This document shows, one piece after another, positions 29,915-32,096 of a stretch of 32,096 bases of DNA. The position numbers and the translations under genes were made by a program. The first letter of the stretch is position 1; every line of letters begins with the position of its first letter. The notes beneath the pieces are model-generated. The model searched no databases. It had not been told where the DNA came from and saw only the letters and a list, made by a program, of their open reading frames with translations. This stretch comes from Clostridia bacterium (GTDB lineage Bacteria; Bacillota; Clostridia; Christensenellales; Aristaeellaceae). The DNA lies in contig JAFQQU010000291.1 in the NCBI GenBank assembly GCA_017410445.1, forward strand, positions 1-32,096. Direction: 5' to 3'.

Positions 29915-30208
29915 TTACCGGTTATTGCTCATTCGCCCGGCCGGTTTTACCGCCGCGCTTCCGGCCCGCGCAGACCTCCTGTCCCTGACCGCACGCTTTT
30001 CATTTTCCCGCTCCGCATAGCGGAGATATGCGATCAGCAGCACCGAATATCCCATGCAGAACAGCGCCAGAAAAAAGCTCAGCCACTTGTGAAATTCGTT
30101 GCTCATGAAGCCCATAGCGATATTGACCCGGTCGATCAGGAAAAACACGATCATCATGCCCGACATGACGATGGATACATGCGGCAGGATTCCGACTGCT
30201 CTTTTCAT
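29915..30208 (-). CDS. Small two-segment membrane protein, unknown function
   Basis: A 97-residue protein with two hydrophobic segments (about 8-30, ILPHVSIVMSGMMIVFFLI, and 42-63, WLSFFLALFCMGYSVLLIAY) and a basic C-terminal tail rich in Arg (about 66-97). The Arg-rich tail is probably cytosolic. I do not recognise a family. GGAGGTAAGCGG is directly upstream of the ATG, and it begins 21 bases after the stop of the phosphodiester glycosidase-like gene, so it is co-transcribed with it. A terminator follows at 29862-29890. It may be a partner of the upstream surface-polymer genes. Confidence 0.75.
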   Translation of the reverse strand: MKRAVGILPHVSIVMSGMMIVFFLIDRVNIAMGFMSNEFHKWLSFFLALFCMGYSVLLIAYLRYAERENEKRAVRDRRSARAGSAAVKPAGRMSNNR

Positions 30209-30229
30209 CCGCTTACCTCCCGCGCCTTG

Positions 30230-31213
30230 TCAGTATACGTCCGCGACATACACGATATCGCTCAGCTCGCGCCCCTCGGACGGGCTGCTGACCACGCTGT
30301 CCCCGAAGATCATCCGGGTGGTTCCGCCGCCGTCCAGATTATAGGACACGGTCAGCCCCAGCTGCTCGCTCAGCTGCGCCAGCTCAACATAGGTCATGCC
30401 CTCGGAATATCCGTCCTGACGGCCGTCCACGACGATGAACATATAATGGCCTGGTTCGACCATGCCGATGACCGTACGCGGATTGGCCTCGGGATTCTTT
30501 CTCGTGAATTCGGTAACAGCCTTTCCGTTATGGTCCAGCAGCGACGGCCCGAAGCTCCACGTCTGAAGAACGCCCTTGCCGATCAGGTCCGCGACGGTGA
30601 ACTGCCCGTTTTCATAGACCTCCATCGTGCCGTCCTCGAACAGCGCCAGCACCGATTCCATCGGGTCGACCGAATCCCGGTACAGCGTGCCGTTTCTCAC
30701 GATCACGCTGAGCGAACCCATATAATAGAAGTCTCCGTTGATCGCGCCGACCGCGTTGTTCCGCTGCGCCATGGAGAGGAAGTCCTCGGTGTAGCCCTTT
30801 CCGTAGGTATCCTGACCGAACGCCGTTTTCAGGCAGTCGATATCTCTCAGGTAAATATCCTGAACATAGTATACGCTGGCGTTCATCTGCCCGGTAAAGA
30901 AGGTGACGCTGAGGTTTCTGCCCGTGTAGGTATTTCCCTCCCAGAAGGGCTCGCCGTCGGTGAACTTATCCGCAAACTGTTCGCCGATGGTCAGCCGCTC
31001 CAGTTCCGCCGCCTCTTCGGCCGCCTTCGCAGCCTTTGCCTCCTCCAGCCGCTCCATCATTTCCAGCGTGCTTCCGGAGACCTCCGCCTCCAGCGGCCTC
31101 GGCCACACATGATCGTACAGAGCAAACACAATCAGCCCGAGGGCGATCAGAGCAGCGTCGATCAGCGCAATCAGCGCCGGACGCATCTGCCCTTTTTTCT
31201 TCCGTATTCTCAC
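30230..31213 (-). CDS. Membrane-anchored phosphodiester glycosidase (NAGPA domain) protein
   Basis: A 327-residue protein with a basic N-terminus, one membrane anchor (about 12-34, PALIALIDAALIALGLIVF), an Ala/Glu-rich helical linker that may form a coiled coil (about 48-76), and a C-terminal NAGPA-type domain (about 95-327). Family landmarks are AVGAINGDFYY near 155-165, PRTVIGMVEPGHYMFIVVDGRQ and YNLDGGGTTRM near 295. The domain cleaves GlcNAc-phosphodiester links in the human uncovering enzyme; bacterial members may trim teichoic acid or other phosphate-linked polymers at the surface. It lies just downstream of a DHHW protein gene and upstream of a small membrane protein. An extended -10 promoter may lie at 31249-31257. 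Confidence 0.92.
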   Translation of the reverse strand: MRIRKKKGQMRPALIALIDAALIALGLIVFALYDHVWPRPLEAEVSGSTLEMMERLEEAKAAKAAEEAAELERLTIGEQFADKFTDGEPFWEGNTYTGRNLSVTFFTGQMNASVYYVQDIYLRDIDCLKTAFGQDTYGKGYTEDFLSMAQRNNAVGAINGDFYYMGSLSVIVRNGTLYRDSVDPMESVLALFEDGTMEVYENGQFTVADLIGKGVLQTWSFGPSLLDHNGKAVTEFTRKNPEANPRTVIGMVEPGHYMFIVVDGRQDGYSEGMTYVELAQLSEQLGLTVSYNLDGGGTTRMIFGDSVVSSPSEGRELSDIVYVADVY

Positions 31214-31248
31214 TGCCGTTTCCCTGTCTTTCTAAAAAAACTGAAAAC

Positions 31249-31257
31249 AGTATATCA
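31249..31257 (-). promoter_or_regulatory. Possible extended -10 promoter of the NAGPA gene
   Basis: On the minus strand TGATATACT (31257-31249) forms an extended -10, 36 bases before the ATG at 31213. No good -35 is found 16-18 bases upstream, so the element is only suggestive. Its place between the DHHW and NAGPA genes would allow separate expression of the latter. Confidence 0.35.
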
Positions 31258-31286
31258 CACCGGATCGCAATCTCCCAGCCTCTTCC

Positions 31287-32096
31287 TTATTTTGACATAT
31301 TTACGCCCAAAAAGTACACATTCTTGTCGGTCGCAAAATTCTTGAGGCTGTAGGAAACCACCGCCCGGTCGATGCCGTTTTCCCGGACATATCCCGCGAT
31401 ATCCTGCCGGTAATATCGCAGATCGATCAGGTGAATCTCGGAAAACGCGTCGGTCAGGAAGGGAACCTCGCTGTCGGCATAGGAATCGCGGATGAGGAGC
31501 AGCTTCTCGCCTTCATTCCCGGTCTTTACAACCGCCAGCGGCTGATTGCCGCCCATGAACATCGAATACTGATCCTTCCCCTTCAGCTTTTCCCGGTTAT
31601 ACAGCGCGCCCTCTCTCCATTCGCCGCCTTCGTAGGAAGAGACCTCAATTCCCTCCTCCGGCACGTAAATCTCGATCGTATCGGGGAAAACATAGCGCGC
31701 GCCGGAGCTCGACCAGAGCGTTCCGTAAAACGCGTCGCTGACCGTTTCGGCCTTCCACATATCGGGCGACACGCCGTCCTTTCCCATCGCCTTCAGCAGC
31801 GCGTCCGCTCCATAGCATGCGCCGAGGCTGGTCCAGTGATGGTCGGTGCGGTAGTAGATCGCTTCTTCTTTATGGGCCTCAAGCGCGGCATACGCGTTGA
31901 CGACCTGCGCCTGCGTCCGCTCCGGAAGCGACGAAAGCAGCTCTTTCTGTCCGGCGGACGGCGCGCCTTCGGGCAGCTTATCCCGCCAGATTTCCGCCGC
32001 CGTCGGGATGAGCATGAGATACACCGGAACCTCGGTCTGCGCAATGAACTTGTCCACCGCGCGGAGGTTCGCCGCCATCTGCGCCTCATCGATCGC
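31287..32096 (-). CDS. DHHW-domain protein, 5' end beyond the window
   Basis: The reading frame is open from 31287 to the window edge at 32096 (270 codons visible, counting the stop), and no start is reached, so the N-terminus lies outside; the ATG at 32078 is probably internal because the codons before it continue the frame. The signature YRTDHHWTSLGACYGADALLKAMG is typical of DHHW proteins, which are SGNH/AlgX-like extracytoplasmic proteins and often sit beside MBOAT O-acyltransferases. LLLIRDSYADSEVPFL near the end fits the conserved block with a catalytic-like RDSYA motif. Role: probably O-acylation of a surface polymer, inferred from the family. The partner acyltransferase would be expected just beyond the window. 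Confidence 0.9.
   Translation of the reverse strand, partial: AIDEAQMAANLRAVDKFIAQTEVPVYLMLIPTAAEIWRDKLPEGAPSAGQKELLSSLPERTQAQVVNAYAALEAHKEEAIYYRTDHHWTSLGACYGADALLKAMGKDGVSPDMWKAETVSDAFYGTLWSSSGARYVFPDTIEIYVPEEGIEVSSYEGGEWREGALYNREKLKGKDQYSMFMGGNQPLAVVKTGNEGEKLLLIRDSYADSEVPFLTDAFSEIHLIDLRYYRQDIAGYVRENGIDRAVVSYSLKNFATDKNVYFLGVNMSK

Noticed and set aside
26584..29988. A 1134-codon plus-strand open frame opposite the GH123-like and PG-binding genes
   Set aside because: It lies antisense to two well-supported genes, its translation is rich in Arg, His and Gln without any domain pattern, and GC-rich codon use opposite real genes readily leaves such long frames open.
31234..31251. Possible terminator between the DHHW and NAGPA genes
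   Set aside because: The minus-strand ACTG-TTTT-CAGT hairpin has only four base pairs, despite the T-run after it, so it is not convincing.
1..32096. CRISPR arrays, tRNA genes, insertion sequences or phage remnants
   Set aside because: I saw no short regular repeats with unique spacers outside the Ig-like coding repeat, no tRNA cloverleaf, no transposase or integrase motif, and no shift in base composition that would mark an island.

Overview
The window (about 32 kb, GC-rich) looks like chromosomal DNA of a Gram-positive anaerobe of the class Clostridia (Bacillota), probably from a gut or rumen. The pointers are a polA-coaE-lytic transglycosylase cluster, a cdaA-cdaR pair, a Big_2/L,D-transpeptidase protein, a DHHW protein, cytoplasmic GH29/GH51 glycosidases, purine-rich ribosome binding sites and sigma-A-like promoters. 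The class is an inference from gene content; no rRNA or other taxonomic marker is present. I count 27 coding regions, one of them cut by the window edge. No tRNA, rRNA, CRISPR array, insertion sequence or phage gene is visible, and no gap exceeds 300 bases.

Region 1 (79-9305, minus strand) reads as one long operon: polA, coaE, a membrane-anchored lytic transglycosylase, an SBP_bac_5-type lipoprotein, then the ATPase and two permeases of a nucleoside-type (BMP/Nup family) ABC transporter. It ends at a hairpin at 29-61. Region 2 (9527-12907) holds a small membrane-anchored orphan protein (+), a VanX-like D-Ala-D-Ala dipeptidase (-) with a near-perfect promoter, and a two-gene plus-strand unit of an acyltransferase-3 membrane protein and a TIM-barrel sugar isomerase/epimerase-like protein. 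A palindrome overlaps the acyltransferase promoter.

Region 3 (12957-20964) is a divergent pair. On the minus strand is a 990-residue secreted protein of nine bacterial Ig-like domains ending in an L,D-transpeptidase; its domains alternate between two subtypes with an exact 270/258-base period. On the plus strand is cdaA-cdaR (c-di-AMP synthesis) followed not by glmM but by a small acidic-tailed membrane protein, a P-loop ATPase and a PIG-V-like glycosyltransferase. A strong terminator at 20975-21010 closes this operon.

Region 4 (21022-26660, minus) is a five-gene unit: methyltransferase, Eis-like GNAT acetyltransferase, GH29 alpha-L-fucosidase, aldo/keto reductase and GH51 alpha-L-arabinofuranosidase. 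None of the glycosidases has a signal peptide, so they probably act on imported sugars. Region 5 (26728-29775, minus) pairs a secreted protein carrying a peptidoglycan-binding domain with a cytosolic GH123/DUF4091-like protein, between a strong promoter and a clear terminator. Region 6 (29915-32096, minus) holds a DHHW-domain protein cut by the window edge, a membrane-anchored phosphodiester glycosidase (NAGPA) protein and a 97-residue membrane protein, probably a surface-glycan locus that continues beyond the window.

The common theme is the cell envelope: peptidoglycan cleavage and cross-linking, D-Ala-D-Ala hydrolysis, c-di-AMP signalling, and acylation or glycosylation of surface polymers, plus one block of glycan catabolism. 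Nothing here clearly forms a wholly new system. The best leads are the alternating Ig-like repeat, the altered cda operon, and the mismatched solute-binding protein in the Nup-type transporter cluster.
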